A model generated the notes under the pieces. That model saw nothing but the letters and a program-made list of their open reading frames with translations. It searched no databases and was not told the DNA's origin. 64,000 nucleotides of DNA from Polynucleobacter sp. 71A-WALBACH (GTDB taxonomy: Bacteria; Pseudomonadota; Gammaproteobacteria; Burkholderiales; Burkholderiaceae): the NCBI RefSeq assembly GCF_018882365.1, contig NZ_JACVOP010000002.1:62001-126000 (forward strand). The letters are read 5' to 3'. Shown here piece by piece: positions 1 through 7,987 of the stretch (within the stretch, counting starts at the first letter, position 1; each line of letters begins with the position of its first letter). The position numbers and the translations under genes are program-made.

Positions 1-2
1 CT

Positions 3-260
3 GGAAAAATTTATACCATAGCTGATATTGCCAATGACCCCCATTACAAGGCGCGTGGCAATATCGAAAGTATTCAGATGCGCGATGGGACGACATTGGA
101 TGTTCCAAGCGTGCTTCCAAAACTCTCTCGTACACCTGGCTCCATTAAAACTTTGGCTCCCGATATTGGCGAAAATACCGATGAAATTCTACAAAGTATC
201 GGATTAACAGAGGCGCAGGTAGCATCTTTAAAAGAACGCGGTATTGCCTTTACCAAATAA
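3..260 (+). CDS. CaiB/BaiF family CoA-transferase, C-terminal fragment
   Basis: Partial gene entering from the left edge; frame 3 is open from the first bases to a TAA at 258-260. The C-terminal 85 residues include the block DPHYKARG followed by a proline-rich stretch and a final helix with LGLTE-like residues, which is how class III CoA-transferases (CaiB/BaiF family) end. These enzymes move CoA between an acyl-CoA donor and an organic acid. The HMG-CoA-lyase-like gene 29 bases downstream on the same strand fits an acyl-CoA degradation operon. The acyl substrate cannot be told from this fragment. Confidence 0.85.
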   Translation, partial: GKIYTIADIANDPHYKARGNIESIQMRDGTTLDVPSVLPKLSRTPGSIKTLAPDIGENTDEILQSIGLTEAQVASLKERGIAFTK

Positions 261-289
261 TCACTAACCTAACTAAGCGATTTAATCTT

Positions 290-1216
290 ATGACTAGAAT
301 TTATTTCAATGATGTTGTGACCAGAGACGGATTTCAAATTGAGCCTAATTTCATTCCTACAGATGACAAGGTTAAGCTGGTAGATGAGCTGAGCCAGTGT
401 GGGTTTGCCAAGATTGAGGTGACTTCCTTTACATCACCCAAAGCCATTCCAATGCTACGCGATGCAGAAGAGGTGATGGGTAGAATTAAACGCCTACCTG
501 GTGTTGAATACACCGTCTTAGTGCCGAATTTACGTGGGGCGGAGCGTGCCTTCGAATCCTGTGCAGATGAATTTAATCTCGTCATGTCCACATCAGAAAC
601 GCATAACCTGGCTAATTTACGTATGGGTCGAGAAAAAAGTTTTTCTGGTTTGGCTGAGGTGATTCAGTATGTCAATGGTAGAACTCCTATCAACGTTTCT
701 CTTTCAACTGCTTTTGGTTGCCCTATGGAAGGTGATGTGCCACAAAGCGTAGTGGAGGGCTTCGTCCAACGCTTTGCAGACTTGGGGGTACGCGGCGTTA
801 CCATTTGCGATACAACTGGAATGGCGCATCCTGCCCAGGTTGCGACTATGGCAAATGATTTGCAAAAGAAATTTTCTAATTTACAGTTGACCTTCCATTT
901 TCACAATACGCGCGGAATGGGATTGGCAAATGTGCTTGCGGCAGTGCAGTCAGGTATTACTCGGTTTGATGGCTCCCTTGGCGGATTGGGAGGGTGTCCC
1001 TACGCACCTGGTGCCAGCGGCAATATCTCCAGTGAGGATGCTATTCATATGCTGGATGCGATGGGGTACGATACAGGCATCGATATCCCTAAATTACTGG
1101 GCATAGCTCGTGAGTTGCCCTTGATTGTTGGGCATCCCGTGCCTGGGCAAGTTGCAAAGGCTGGAAGTACGTGTGACTTACATCCTGCCCCAGCTTATGT
1201 GGATGAATTGCGTTAA
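290..1216 (+). CDS. Hydroxymethylglutaryl-CoA lyase family protein
   Basis: 308 residues, the usual length for HMG-CoA lyases. The N-terminus has the family's V-x-R-D-G-F-Q catalytic and metal site (residues about 9-15). The HFHNTRG metal-binding histidines come near residue 203, followed by a glycine-rich loop, GGLGGCPYAPGASGN, near 232-246, whose cysteine is the conserved active-site one. The family cleaves 3-hydroxy-3-methylglutaryl-CoA or related 3-hydroxyacyl-CoA esters. With the CoA-transferase immediately upstream, the pair would activate and then cleave a branched dicarboxylic acid such as an itaconate- or citramalate-type substrate, but that is inference. Confidence 0.92.
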   Translation: MTRIYFNDVVTRDGFQIEPNFIPTDDKVKLVDELSQCGFAKIEVTSFTSPKAIPMLRDAEEVMGRIKRLPGVEYTVLVPNLRGAERAFESCADEFNLVMSTSETHNLANLRMGREKSFSGLAEVIQYVNGRTPINVSLSTAFGCPMEGDVPQSVVEGFVQRFADLGVRGVTICDTTGMAHPAQVATMANDLQKKFSNLQLTFHFHNTRGMGLANVLAAVQSGITRFDGSLGGLGGCPYAPGASGNISSEDAIHMLDAMGYDTGIDIPKLLGIARELPLIVGHPVPGQVAKAGSTCDLHPAPAYVDELR

Positions 1217-1247
1217 ATTGCTTTAACCTAAATTGAAAGTTAGCCTC

Positions 1248-2234
1248 ATGCGCACCTATTTTTCTAAGATCAATTTACTGATCTTGATCCTCTTAAGCCA
1301 GGTATCTATTTCTAGTTACAGTCAAGATTCTGGAAAGTATCCCAATCGGCCAATTACATTTATTGCTTCTTCTGCACCGGGTGGTACGACCGATTTCACG
1401 GCAAGGGTATTGGCTCAACCCCTTGGCACTGCATTGGGTCAAACCATTGTGGTTGAGAATAAAGCTGGTGCGTCCGGAGCGATTGCTGCTGCTGCCGTAA
1501 AAAAGGCTGATCCTGACGGCTACACTTTATTAGTCCAGTATTCAGGCTATCACGTCATTACGCCTTTAGTGAGCAAGAACCCATTACCTTGGGAACTGAA
1601 AGATTTTCAACCAGTTGCGAATGTCATCTCGGCGCCACAAATTGTGGTGATACGCGCGGACTTGCCCTTCAAGACGATGAATGACCTGATTGCATACGCA
1701 AAAGCCAACCCAGGTAAATTGAATTACGCATCATCAGGCAACGGCTCATTGCAACATGTGACTGGCGCAATGTTAGAGCAGCAGGCTGGTATCAAAATGA
1801 CCCATGTACCTTACAAGGGCACGGGGCCGGCATTAGCCGACTTATTGGGTGGGCAGGTTGATCTGACCTTTGGAACGCCTCCACCATTTATCCCTCATAT
1901 CCAAACCGGTAAATTACGCGCACTTGCAACTACCGGTAAGAAGCGTTTACAGAGCTTGCCTGATGTTCCTACAGCTGCCGAAGCGGGTTTACCGAAATTG
2001 GATGCCACGTCATGGTTTGCGGTTTTTGCTCCAGTCAATACCCCAGCCTCAATTGTGAATCAGCTCACTACTGAAATCGCTAAGGTAATGTCTACGCCAG
2101 CATTCAAGCAAAAGGCTGTGGAGATGGGTGCTGAAGCGGTGTATATGAACCCGAAGCAATTGGATGAGTTTATTAAAAGTGAAAACACCAGATGGACCTC
2201 AGTCGTGAAAGCCGCAAAAATTGAAGCTGACTAA
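1248..2234 (+). CDS. Bug/TctC family tripartite tricarboxylate transporter receptor
   Basis: Periplasmic solute-binding protein of the Bug family. I chose ATG 1248 over the in-frame TTG at 1233 because it begins a clean signal peptide: a positive N-terminus, a Leu/Ile-rich core to about residue 20 and a Ser-Tyr-Ser-Gln cleavage region. The mature part opens with YPNRPITFIA and GGTTDFTAR, both family hallmarks. The loop DPDGYTLL, the motif HVPYKGTGPALADLLGGQVDL and the late LPDVPT are also present. No TctA or TctB membrane partner lies in the window. The ligand is probably a carboxylate used by the neighbouring CoA-ester genes. Confidence 0.93.
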   Translation: MRTYFSKINLLILILLSQVSISSYSQDSGKYPNRPITFIASSAPGGTTDFTARVLAQPLGTALGQTIVVENKAGASGAIAAAAVKKADPDGYTLLVQYSGYHVITPLVSKNPLPWELKDFQPVANVISAPQIVVIRADLPFKTMNDLIAYAKANPGKLNYASSGNGSLQHVTGAMLEQQAGIKMTHVPYKGTGPALADLLGGQVDLTFGTPPPFIPHIQTGKLRALATTGKKRLQSLPDVPTAAEAGLPKLDATSWFAVFAPVNTPASIVNQLTTEIAKVMSTPAFKQKAVEMGAEAVYMNPKQLDEFIKSENTRWTSVVKAAKIEAD

Positions 2235-2252
2235 GATAGGAAGTGCTTAAGC

Positions 2253-2645
2253 ATGATTGATCACTTGGACCACCTTGTTTTAACGACAGCACGTGAAAGT
2301 GAGTGCATTGATTTTTACACCCGAGTTTTGGGAATGAGGTTAGAGAGTTTTATTGGGGGAACTCCACCAGTTGAGCGCAAGGCATTTCAATTTGGTAACC
2401 AGAAAATCAATTTACATATCAAGGGTAAGGAATTTGAGCCTAAGGCCGACATTCCGACCCCGGGATCCCTGGATTTATGTTTTATTGCTGATAGGCCGCT
2501 AGTACAGGTTATCGAAAAGCTGGGTAAAGAGAATTGGCCCATTGTTGAAGGCCCCATTATTCGAACTGGTGCTACCTCTAAAATCAATTCAGTGTATGTG
2601 AGAGACCCAGATCAAAACTTAATTGAAATTAGTGAGCTGATCTAA
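2253..2645 (+). CDS. VOC family (glyoxalase/dioxygenase fold) protein
   Basis: 130 residues with a single vicinal-oxygen-chelate domain. It begins DHLDHLVLTT (metal-ligand histidine), followed by CIDFYTRVLGMRL, and ends with a DPDQNLIEI strand carrying the expected glutamate ligand. Single-domain VOC proteins act as glyoxalases, epimerases, extradiol dioxygenases or thiol transferases, usually as dimers. It starts 18 bases after the Bug receptor, so it is probably co-transcribed and acts in the same catabolic unit. A more exact reaction cannot be assigned. Confidence 0.85.
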   Translation: MIDHLDHLVLTTARESECIDFYTRVLGMRLESFIGGTPPVERKAFQFGNQKINLHIKGKEFEPKADIPTPGSLDLCFIADRPLVQVIEKLGKENWPIVEGPIIRTGATSKINSVYVRDPDQNLIEISELI

Positions 2646-2655
2646 GATTCCTTAA

Positions 2656-2973
2656 ATGACTCAAGACCAATTTCTCAAATTACTGATTGCCGATGAATTT
2701 CCTGAACCTACGTTAGTAGAGCGTGAGGCTGGAGGATTTTTAGATACTCATACGCATCCCTTTGAGGTAAAGGCTTTGGTAGTTTCAGGACAAATTGATT
2801 TAGTAGTTGATGGTGTTAAGTCTGTCTATATTGCGGGCGACGTATTTCACTTGCTAGCTAATGAAGTCCATACTGAGAGATATGGAAATAAAGGTGTTCA
2901 ATACTGGGCAAGCAGAAAAAACGTATCCAAAGACGATCAACCGACATCGAGCCATGATTGCTTAAGTCCGTAA
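2656..2973 (+). CDS. Cupin domain protein
   Basis: 105 residues, one cupin barrel. Motif 1 is visible as THTHPFEVKALVVSGQIDLVVDG (residues about 31-53; two histidines and a glutamate as likely metal ligands). Motif 2 is represented by AGDVFHLLANEVHTE near residues 61-75. It lies 10 bases after the VOC gene, and its last codons overlap the proposed start of the next gene. Small cupins serve as metal enzymes or small-molecule sensors; nothing here distinguishes the two. Confidence 0.8.
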   Translation: MTQDQFLKLLIADEFPEPTLVEREAGGFLDTHTHPFEVKALVVSGQIDLVVDGVKSVYIAGDVFHLLANEVHTERYGNKGVQYWASRKNVSKDDQPTSSHDCLSP

Positions 2974-3770
2974 ATACTCCTACGGGCATACAACTTTTAA
3001 AAGAGGGGTTATCAAAGCTCAAGCAAAAATTTGACGGTACTGAGGGCGAGCCCTATATCATCGAAAGCAAGAAGTTCAAGGCGCTATATTTTGATAGTGA
3101 GTCCACTCAAAGCTTGATGGACATGCAAGCTCCCATACGTTTAGTAGTCAACTATACCGAGACTATGATGGGGTTTCTACTGTTTCATGCTGATCCAAAA
3201 AAGATCGCGATGATTGGCTTGGGAGGGGGTTCGCTTGCTAAATACTGTCACCATTACTTACCAGGCGCATGTATCTTGGTATTGGAGAATAACTCCAAGG
3301 TCATTGCGCTCAAAGATAAGTTCCATGTCCCGGAAAATAGTGCCCACTTTAAAGTTTTAGAGGCCGATGGTGCGGCTTATTTGCGAGACACAGAAGAAAA
3401 ATTTGATGTATTGCTAGTAGATGGCTATACCAAGTTGGGACAAGCGGCTCAACTTTGCAGCGAGGATTTCTACGCTAGTTGCTTAGCCTGCTTAAAGCCT
3501 GATGGTGTGTTGGTAATTAACTTTTCTGGTGCGGCAGGCCTTAATCAGATCTATCAAGAGAGAATTGATCGAGTTTTTCAGTATCCATCCGTATTGGTGG
3601 TGGAGGACGATCGGATGAACCAAATTTTATTCGTGAGCAATGGATCGAGTCTGAATACCTCAGCAGAGGATCTCCTCAGGCGGTCTGTAGCCCTAGCCAA
3701 GACTCATGAAATTCATTTGGCTAGAACTACTCAGAACTTTCTAGCACAGAGAAAACTAGATGCGCGCTAG
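2958..3770 (+). CDS. Spermidine-synthase-like methyltransferase-fold protein
   Basis: 270 residues with the Rossmann fold of the spermidine synthase/SpeE-like family. The IGLGGGSLAKYCHHYLP glycine loop lies near residues 80-96, VLENNSKV gives the acidic ribose-binding position and LLVDGYTK is the later active-site loop. The proposed TTG start at 2958 overlaps the cupin stop by 16 bases. The next in-frame methionine, near 3117, would delete conserved N-terminal sequence, so a non-ATG start is likely. No S-adenosylmethionine decarboxylase is nearby, so a true polyamine role is uncertain; many such proteins are uncharacterised. Confidence 0.75.
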   Translation: MLKSVNTPTGIQLLKEGLSKLKQKFDGTEGEPYIIESKKFKALYFDSESTQSLMDMQAPIRLVVNYTETMMGFLLFHADPKKIAMIGLGGGSLAKYCHHYLPGACILVLENNSKVIALKDKFHVPENSAHFKVLEADGAAYLRDTEEKFDVLLVDGYTKLGQAAQLCSEDFYASCLACLKPDGVLVINFSGAAGLNQIYQERIDRVFQYPSVLVVEDDRMNQILFVSNGSSLNTSAEDLLRRSVALAKTHEIHLARTTQNFLAQRKLDAR

Positions 3771-3785
3771 TTAAGGGTAAAGAAT

Positions 3786-3799
3786 TTGATATGTATCAA
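3786..3799. promoter_or_regulatory. Putative FNR/ANR-type operator
   Basis: The sequence TTGAT-ATGT-ATCAA matches both half-sites of the FNR consensus (TTGAT-N4-ATCAA) exactly. It lies 66 bases before the start codon of the DUF1488 gene and 15 bases after the preceding stop. An oxygen-sensing FNR gene is encoded at 37423-38181. I see no convincing -10 box at the distance expected for a class II site; an AT-rich TTTAAT at 3847-3852 would place the site nearer -66. The site match is direct observation; the regulation is inferred. Confidence 0.7.
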
Positions 3800-3865
3800 G
3801 TACACTTTGCCTATTGGGTTCAAACTGATGAGATTGTTCGATTATTTTTAATAAAGTGAGCCCCC

Positions 3866-4132
3866 ATGAAGCTTAAATTTGTTGGTCCCGCATCAGTTTT
3901 AGATAATGGCGATGTCTCCTATCCAGCGATGCTTGATGGCAAACCTCTCAAATGCAGTTTTAGTTATGAGGCCTTGCAGGACTTGGATCCCGAAGGTGTA
4001 GAAACAAATGCCCTGCAATTGTTTAAAACTCATCAATTAAAGTTGCTTTCGATAGCCGAGCAAAAGATTTTGAATGGACATGCCACTGATGGCGCCGTCC
4101 ACTTATTTAGCCATGATCTAATTTTGGATTAG
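3866..4132 (+). CDS. DUF1488-like small protein
   Basis: 88 residues, soluble, no signal peptide. Its layout of a short N-terminal strand, a DVSYPAMLDGKPLKCSFSYEAL core and a C-terminal helix resembles the DUF1488 family of short bacterial proteins of unknown function. It is the first gene after the FNR-type site at 3786-3799 and is followed 56 bases later by the eRF1-like gene, so it probably heads a low-oxygen-induced operon. The family assignment rests on pattern resemblance only. Confidence 0.6.
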   Translation: MKLKFVGPASVLDNGDVSYPAMLDGKPLKCSFSYEALQDLDPEGVETNALQLFKTHQLKLLSIAEQKILNGHATDGAVHLFSHDLILD

Positions 4133-4149
4133 TTATTAGTTATTAGTTA
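4129..4149 (+). repeat. Three tandem copies of TTAGTTA at a stop codon
   Basis: Three exact copies of the 7-base unit TTAGTTA run from 4129 to 4149 and include the TAG stop of the upstream gene. Because 7 is not a multiple of 3, the three TAG triplets fall in all three forward frames, so the repeat is a complete translational stop. Confidence 0.9.
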
Positions 4150-4188
4150 TTGTTTTAGTATCCCGTTTTTTAAATAGAAAGAGAAAAT

Positions 4189-4593
4189 ATGTCATTTAAT
4201 CACTCAGTAATTTGGATTGACCATCAAGAAGCGCGCGTAATTTATTTCAATCCCACAGCAAGTGAGAGTGAAGTGATCAAGACTAGATCTACTCATAAAA
4301 ATATTCATCACAAAAGTGGTTCTGTTAGTGGTGCACAAGCTGCGCCAGATCAGCACTATTTGCACGAAGTGATTCAGGCGGTAAAAGAATCGAAGGAGAT
4401 TTTGATTGTTGGGCCAGGATCTGCAAAATTAGAACTCATGAAGCATGCGACTAAGCATGACCATGAGACCGCTGACAAAGTGGTGGGTATTGAAACTGTT
4501 GACCATCCTAGTGATGGACAGTTATTGGCTTACGCTAAAAAATACTTTGCCAAAGTAGATGGTTTAAAAGGCGATACCGTTATTACCGGCTGA
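4189..4593 (+). CDS. eRF1-domain-like (host-attachment-type) protein
   Basis: 134 residues, soluble. It opens with VIWIDHQEARVIYF, contains a histidine-rich middle (THKNIHHKSGS), then ILIVGPGSAKLELMKH and a final VETVDHPSDGQLLAYAKKYF-like segment. This arrangement is that of the short eRF1 domain 3-like proteins often labelled translational machinery or host-attachment proteins, which share a fold with release-factor and Pelota domains. The biochemical role is unknown; ribosome or RNA interaction is plausible. It is the second gene behind the FNR-type site and has a good Shine-Dalgarno sequence (AGAGAAA). Confidence 0.65.
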   Translation: MSFNHSVIWIDHQEARVIYFNPTASESEVIKTRSTHKNIHHKSGSVSGAQAAPDQHYLHEVIQAVKESKEILIVGPGSAKLELMKHATKHDHETADKVVGIETVDHPSDGQLLAYAKKYFAKVDGLKGDTVITG

Positions 4594-4599
4594 TGATGA

Positions 4600-4620
4600 A
4601 TCCCCCTGAAAATGGGGGAT
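4600..4620 (+). promoter_or_regulatory. Perfect inverted repeat at the potassium channel start
   Basis: ATCCCCC and GGGGGAT form a 7-base-pair GC-rich stem with a 7-base loop. The right arm overlaps the ATG at 4612 and lies just upstream of the alternative ATG at 4630. No T-tract follows, so it does not look like an intrinsic terminator. In mRNA it could hide the G-rich ribosome-binding region of the channel gene. Confidence 0.6.
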
Positions 4621-5097
4621 AATTTACCGATGCTGCTCATTACTGCTTTCTTGGCCAACGGTTTGTTGGCGCTCATCGTGATCCTGTTTCACTATGAAGT
4701 GCTTTTTCAGTTAGATAAAAACCTGCCTAAAGTGGCTCACATTGCCCCTCGATTCAAAGTGCTCTTGGGTGTTGGCGCAATATTTCTTGCTCATGTTTTC
4801 GAGATCTGGGTCTTTGCGTTAGGCTACTATGCCACCCTGCAATTTCCTGCGATGGGGAATCTTGTAGGTGAGTTGTCTGGCCATGGCATCTTGCTCGATT
4901 GCGCCTATTTGTCATTTATTACTTTTACTACCGTAGGTTACGGTGAGATAGTTGCCCAGGGGTATCTACGTTATTTGACTGGAGTTGAGGCTTTGACGGG
5001 GCTGATTCTTATTACCTGGTCCGCATCATTCTTATTTATAGAAATGCAGAAGTACTGGACTGTCTATAAAACTAATCAGACAAAGCAATTTAAGTAG
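4612..5097 (+). CDS. Two-TM potassium channel family protein
   Basis: 161 residues with three to four hydrophobic segments and the potassium selectivity filter in FITFTTVGYGEI (filter TVGYG near residues 103-107). The pore helix precedes it and a final membrane helix follows. No RCK/TrkA-N regulatory domain is attached, so this is a minimal pore subunit of the ion-channel (Ion_trans_2) type, presumably tetrameric. ATG 4612 or ATG 4630 may be the true start; the latter has GGGGGAT at a usable distance. It is third behind the FNR-type site. A role in membrane-potential or osmotic adjustment at low oxygen is inferred. Confidence 0.85.
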   Translation: MGDNLPMLLITAFLANGLLALIVILFHYEVLFQLDKNLPKVAHIAPRFKVLLGVGAIFLAHVFEIWVFALGYYATLQFPAMGNLVGELSGHGILLDCAYLSFITFTTVGYGEIVAQGYLRYLTGVEALTGLILITWSASFLFIEMQKYWTVYKTNQTKQFK

Positions 5098-5144
5098 ATG
5101 GCGCAAAATTGACTGGAGTTAAGCTGCCTGTATATAGGTGAAGT

Positions 5145-6047
5145 CTAAAAATCTTTCATTAAACGCAGTGCCAATACTCGGGTCTGTACAAACCCATTCT
5201 TAATTTCCATATCGCGTCCATATTGCAGTGAGATTCTGCCAATCGGTGTATACGCTTGACTGCTCAATAAAAATCGCTGGGTGTTCGTCACATTATTCAT
5301 GTAGTTGTTGTTGATCGAAGTCGCACCACCTGCCACATAGAAGTACGCAGCGCCTACAGTGAAGATTTGATTAATGCGATAGATTGGTCCAAGCTGAGTG
5401 GTCGTGAGGGGTTTCTGTGTCAATGAACCATTTGAAGTGAGTCCACATGCAGTTGCGCACTGACTATTGCCACCAAACCACATCGTATCTACTGCGATCA
5501 TCCCATCGACACTATCGGTAATCGGTGCCTGAAAGCCTAACTGTACATCGGTTCTAAAGCGGTTCTCACTGAGGTTAAATGCTCTTTGGCTAGAGTAATT
5601 CCCAGTAGGGCTAATAAGATAGCCTGCTAATCCAACGTAGGTTCTAGTGGCTTTGTTGTGATAGGGCCAAATTGCCGTTGCTAGAGTGAGATCGCCGATT
5701 CCGTTATCACTTGATTGGGCGGAAAGGGATCCTGCAGGGCTTACTGTTCCATAGGGCAACTGTACATAGGAGACGGCGGGAAGTTCGCCAAGCAAATAAG
5801 TTGTAGCGCCACGCAAAATTGTTAGTTGAGTATCTATTACTGGATTTGTGTACAAGCTTTTTGGTCTGGTGATGCCAACAGAACCGTTGTTATAAAGCGT
5901 AGAGTTTTCAGTATTGAAGTAGCTAATCGTAATGACATTTTTATCGGGTGGAGGGGCAACAATATCGTTAGGCTGCAAATCGATTGCCCACGCCATGAAA
6001 GGTGTCAAAAGAAAAATTAGGAGAGGCGTGATTTGAATGCGATGCAT
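5145..6047 (-). CDS. MetA-pathway-of-phenol-degradation family outer membrane protein
   Basis: 300 residues. A signal peptide is clear (Met-His-Arg start, hydrophobic core, cleavage near TPFMAWA). The mature protein is rich in alternating aromatic and polar strands and ends in a C-terminal phenylalanine, as outer-membrane beta-barrels do. The NGIGDLTLATAIWPY, YVGLAGYLISPTGNYSSQRAFNLSENR-type order is that of the phenol MetA/transporter family (PF13557), thought to pass hydrophobic substrates across the outer membrane. It is monocistronic and convergent with the potassium channel gene. Confidence 0.8.
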   Translation of the reverse strand: MHRIQITPLLIFLLTPFMAWAIDLQPNDIVAPPPDKNVITISYFNTENSTLYNNGSVGITRPKSLYTNPVIDTQLTILRGATTYLLGELPAVSYVQLPYGTVSPAGSLSAQSSDNGIGDLTLATAIWPYHNKATRTYVGLAGYLISPTGNYSSQRAFNLSENRFRTDVQLGFQAPITDSVDGMIAVDTMWFGGNSQCATACGLTSNGSLTQKPLTTTQLGPIYRINQIFTVGAAYFYVAGGATSINNNYMNNVTNTQRFLLSSQAYTPIGRISLQYGRDMEIKNGFVQTRVLALRLMKDF

Positions 6048-6217
6048 AGCGCTCGTATTTTATCTATAGCTTGGTATAAAGGCGATGACTTTGTTAGGTG
6101 TTTACCATCAGCGCTTACCCGTAATGATCTCCTAAACCATATAAAATGGGATTTCTATACCCAGTTACTTGGGCCCAATGCACTTTACTAGGCTTATTTT
6201 TTTCATTCGAGGTTTTC

Positions 6218-6841
6218 ATGTCCTTTTTTTCAAGATTGTCCATTGTCCTTTGCGCATTGATTTTGGCGGCTTGCCAGTCGACTGGGAGCGATGGAAAGCC
6301 TCTGTCAGAGCAAGAAATTCTTCAGAAACGACAAGCTACTCTTGCGATGTCGAAAACGGGTTTGGCAGCTTTCGTTAAACAAAATCCAGCAATGAAAAAG
6401 GAGATAGAGGCTGCTCCTGGATATGCTGTTTTTAATACGACTAACGTCAATGTTGTTTTATTAGTTCTTGCTAGAGGTGAGGGGGTGCTATTTGATAAGC
6501 GCCGATCTGAGCCCGTTTTTATGGAAGCCATGAAGACAGGTGAGGGAGTTGGTGCGGGCTATCAGCAGCAGTATCAGATCATCATCTTCAAGAATACGGA
6601 TGCAATTGATCAGTTCTTGTTAACTTCTATTGATGGACAGCACGGTGGCATGGATGTCGATGCCAATTTTTCTGCAGGCTCTGGCGGAACCGTCCGCTCT
6701 TTTAATCCCTACATTTCAATCTATACGGTTGGTTTATCTGGCTACGATCTGCAAGCCAACTATGGCGGAACACTCTACTTGGTTGATCGGCAGCTGAATG
6801 ATGCGAAAACTTTAGATGCTTTGCCATCGAAGACCAAATAA
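6218..6841 (+). CDS. SYLF/YSC84-like lipoprotein
   Basis: 207 residues from ATG 6218, preferred to 6146 because of the GAGG ribosome-binding site and because it begins a lipoprotein signal peptide with lipobox LAAC at about residue 19. After lipidation the protein carries APGYAVFN, GEGVLFDKR and GEGVGAGYQQQYQIIIFKN, like the SYLF lipid-binding domain of YSC84-related proteins. Expected location is the periplasmic face of the inner or outer membrane. Its stop is 2 bases from the convergent deacetylase-family gene. The 170-base gap to the divergent gene upstream holds a TATAAA-like element at 6140-6145. Confidence 0.75.
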   Translation: MSFFSRLSIVLCALILAACQSTGSDGKPLSEQEILQKRQATLAMSKTGLAAFVKQNPAMKKEIEAAPGYAVFNTTNVNVVLLVLARGEGVLFDKRRSEPVFMEAMKTGEGVGAGYQQQYQIIIFKNTDAIDQFLLTSIDGQHGGMDVDANFSAGSGGTVRSFNPYISIYTVGLSGYDLQANYGGTLYLVDRQLNDAKTLDALPSKTK

Positions 6842-6842
6842 T

Positions 6843-7745
6843 TTAGGAAAATTGTTGTTGATAGTGCAGTGCGGTTTGAATGGTTTGAAAGTGAATATCC
6901 ACGGTCGATTCAATTTCTTTGCCGTAGCCGCCTGCCATGCTGAACGCGATCAGAATTTGTCGATCTAGGCCATATTGAAAAACGTATTCGTCACGCTGGC
7001 GCATTCCATCTTTGTTGATGCTGAGTTTCCCTAAGCGATCCCCTTCATGTGGATCGGCGCCCGCCAAGTAAATGATCAAGTTAGGCTTAAAGCGCGCATC
7101 TAATATTTCCAGGCCTTTGTGAAGGGCGGCTAAATAGGCCTCATCCCTTGTTTCATCTGGCAAACCAATATCCAGATCACTTACTTCTTTAGTAAAAGGA
7201 AAGTTATTTTCTCCGTGTATTGATAGAGTGAACACCGTGGGGTCATTTTCTAAGATGGAAGCAGTGCCATTACCTTGGTGAACATCAAGATCAATAATGG
7301 CAATCTTCAGCTGAGAGTTAATTTCTTTTTGGATTGCCCTGGCCGCAATGGCAGAGTCATTGAAGACACAGAATCCACTGCCTTTATTACGATAGGCATG
7401 ATGGGTGCCTCCGGCTAAGTTCGCTGCTACTCCTTCAGTGAGCGCGGATTTAGCTGCAGCTAGAGTAGCACCCGCAGACCTTCGAGAGCGCTCTACCATT
7501 TGCATACTCCATGGAAAGCCAATTTCTTGTTGCTCTTGCGGGCTAAGGGTGCCCTGTAAGACTTTAATCAGATAACTCGGATCATGTGCATAGAGTATTT
7601 GAGTGTCAGTGATAGTGGGTGCATTCTCAAGTTGTACGCCATCTAATTGCGATACCAAGTCGCGTAATTTTCTGTACTTTTCCATCGGAAAGCGATGTCC
7701 GGCGGGAAGTGGTAAAACATAGTGATCTGCGTAAAAGGCTTTCAA
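6843..7745 (-). CDS. Histone deacetylase family hydrolase
   Basis: 300 residues, close to the length of bacterial class IV/AcuC-like deacetylases. The zinc site is readable as IDLDVHQGNGT (Asp-x-His, near residues 151-161) and AGADPHEGDRLG (second Asp, near 228). GGTHHAY supplies the paired active-site histidines near residue 115. The family removes acyl groups from lysines or from small amines and amides; bacterial substrates are mostly unknown. The gene is divergent from the DUF2256-photolyase genes, with only 56 bases between starts, so the promoters may overlap. Confidence 0.9.
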   Translation of the reverse strand: MKAFYADHYVLPLPAGHRFPMEKYRKLRDLVSQLDGVQLENAPTITDTQILYAHDPSYLIKVLQGTLSPQEQQEIGFPWSMQMVERSRRSAGATLAAAKSALTEGVAANLAGGTHHAYRNKGSGFCVFNDSAIAARAIQKEINSQLKIAIIDLDVHQGNGTASILENDPTVFTLSIHGENNFPFTKEVSDLDIGLPDETRDEAYLAALHKGLEILDARFKPNLIIYLAGADPHEGDRLGKLSINKDGMRQRDEYVFQYGLDRQILIAFSMAGGYGKEIESTVDIHFQTIQTALHYQQQFS

Positions 7746-7801
7746 AGCGATCTCATTTTTTGAGTATGTTGATAAGTCTATTCGTTTTTGAATAGGTAGG
7801 T

Positions 7802-7987
7802 GTGGGTAAGTCAGAGAAATCCGGATTCAAAGGTAATAAATCCTTTTTGCCGAGCAAGTTATGTGTAACTTGTGGCAGGGAAATGACTTGGCGTAAATCT
7901 TGGGCTAAAAATTGGGAGTCCATCAAGTATTGCTCTGATGCCTGCCGACTCAATAAGTCATCCTCATCAACGCCTGGAGTGAAGTAA
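7802..7987 (+). CDS. DUF2256 zinc-ribbon protein
   Basis: 61 residues with four cysteines arranged C-x2-C-(18)-C-x3-C (CVTCGREM and YCSDAC), plus a basic tryptophan-rich linker, as in DUF2256. That family is repeatedly found beside or fused to cryptochrome/photolyase genes. The start is a GTG at 7802 preceded by TAGGTAGG. Its stop abuts the GTG start of the DASH cryptochrome, so the two are translationally coupled. Function is unknown; the zinc site suggests nucleic-acid or protein binding. Confidence 0.85.
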   Translation: MGKSEKSGFKGNKSFLPSKLCVTCGREMTWRKSWAKNWESIKYCSDACRLNKSSSSTPGVK

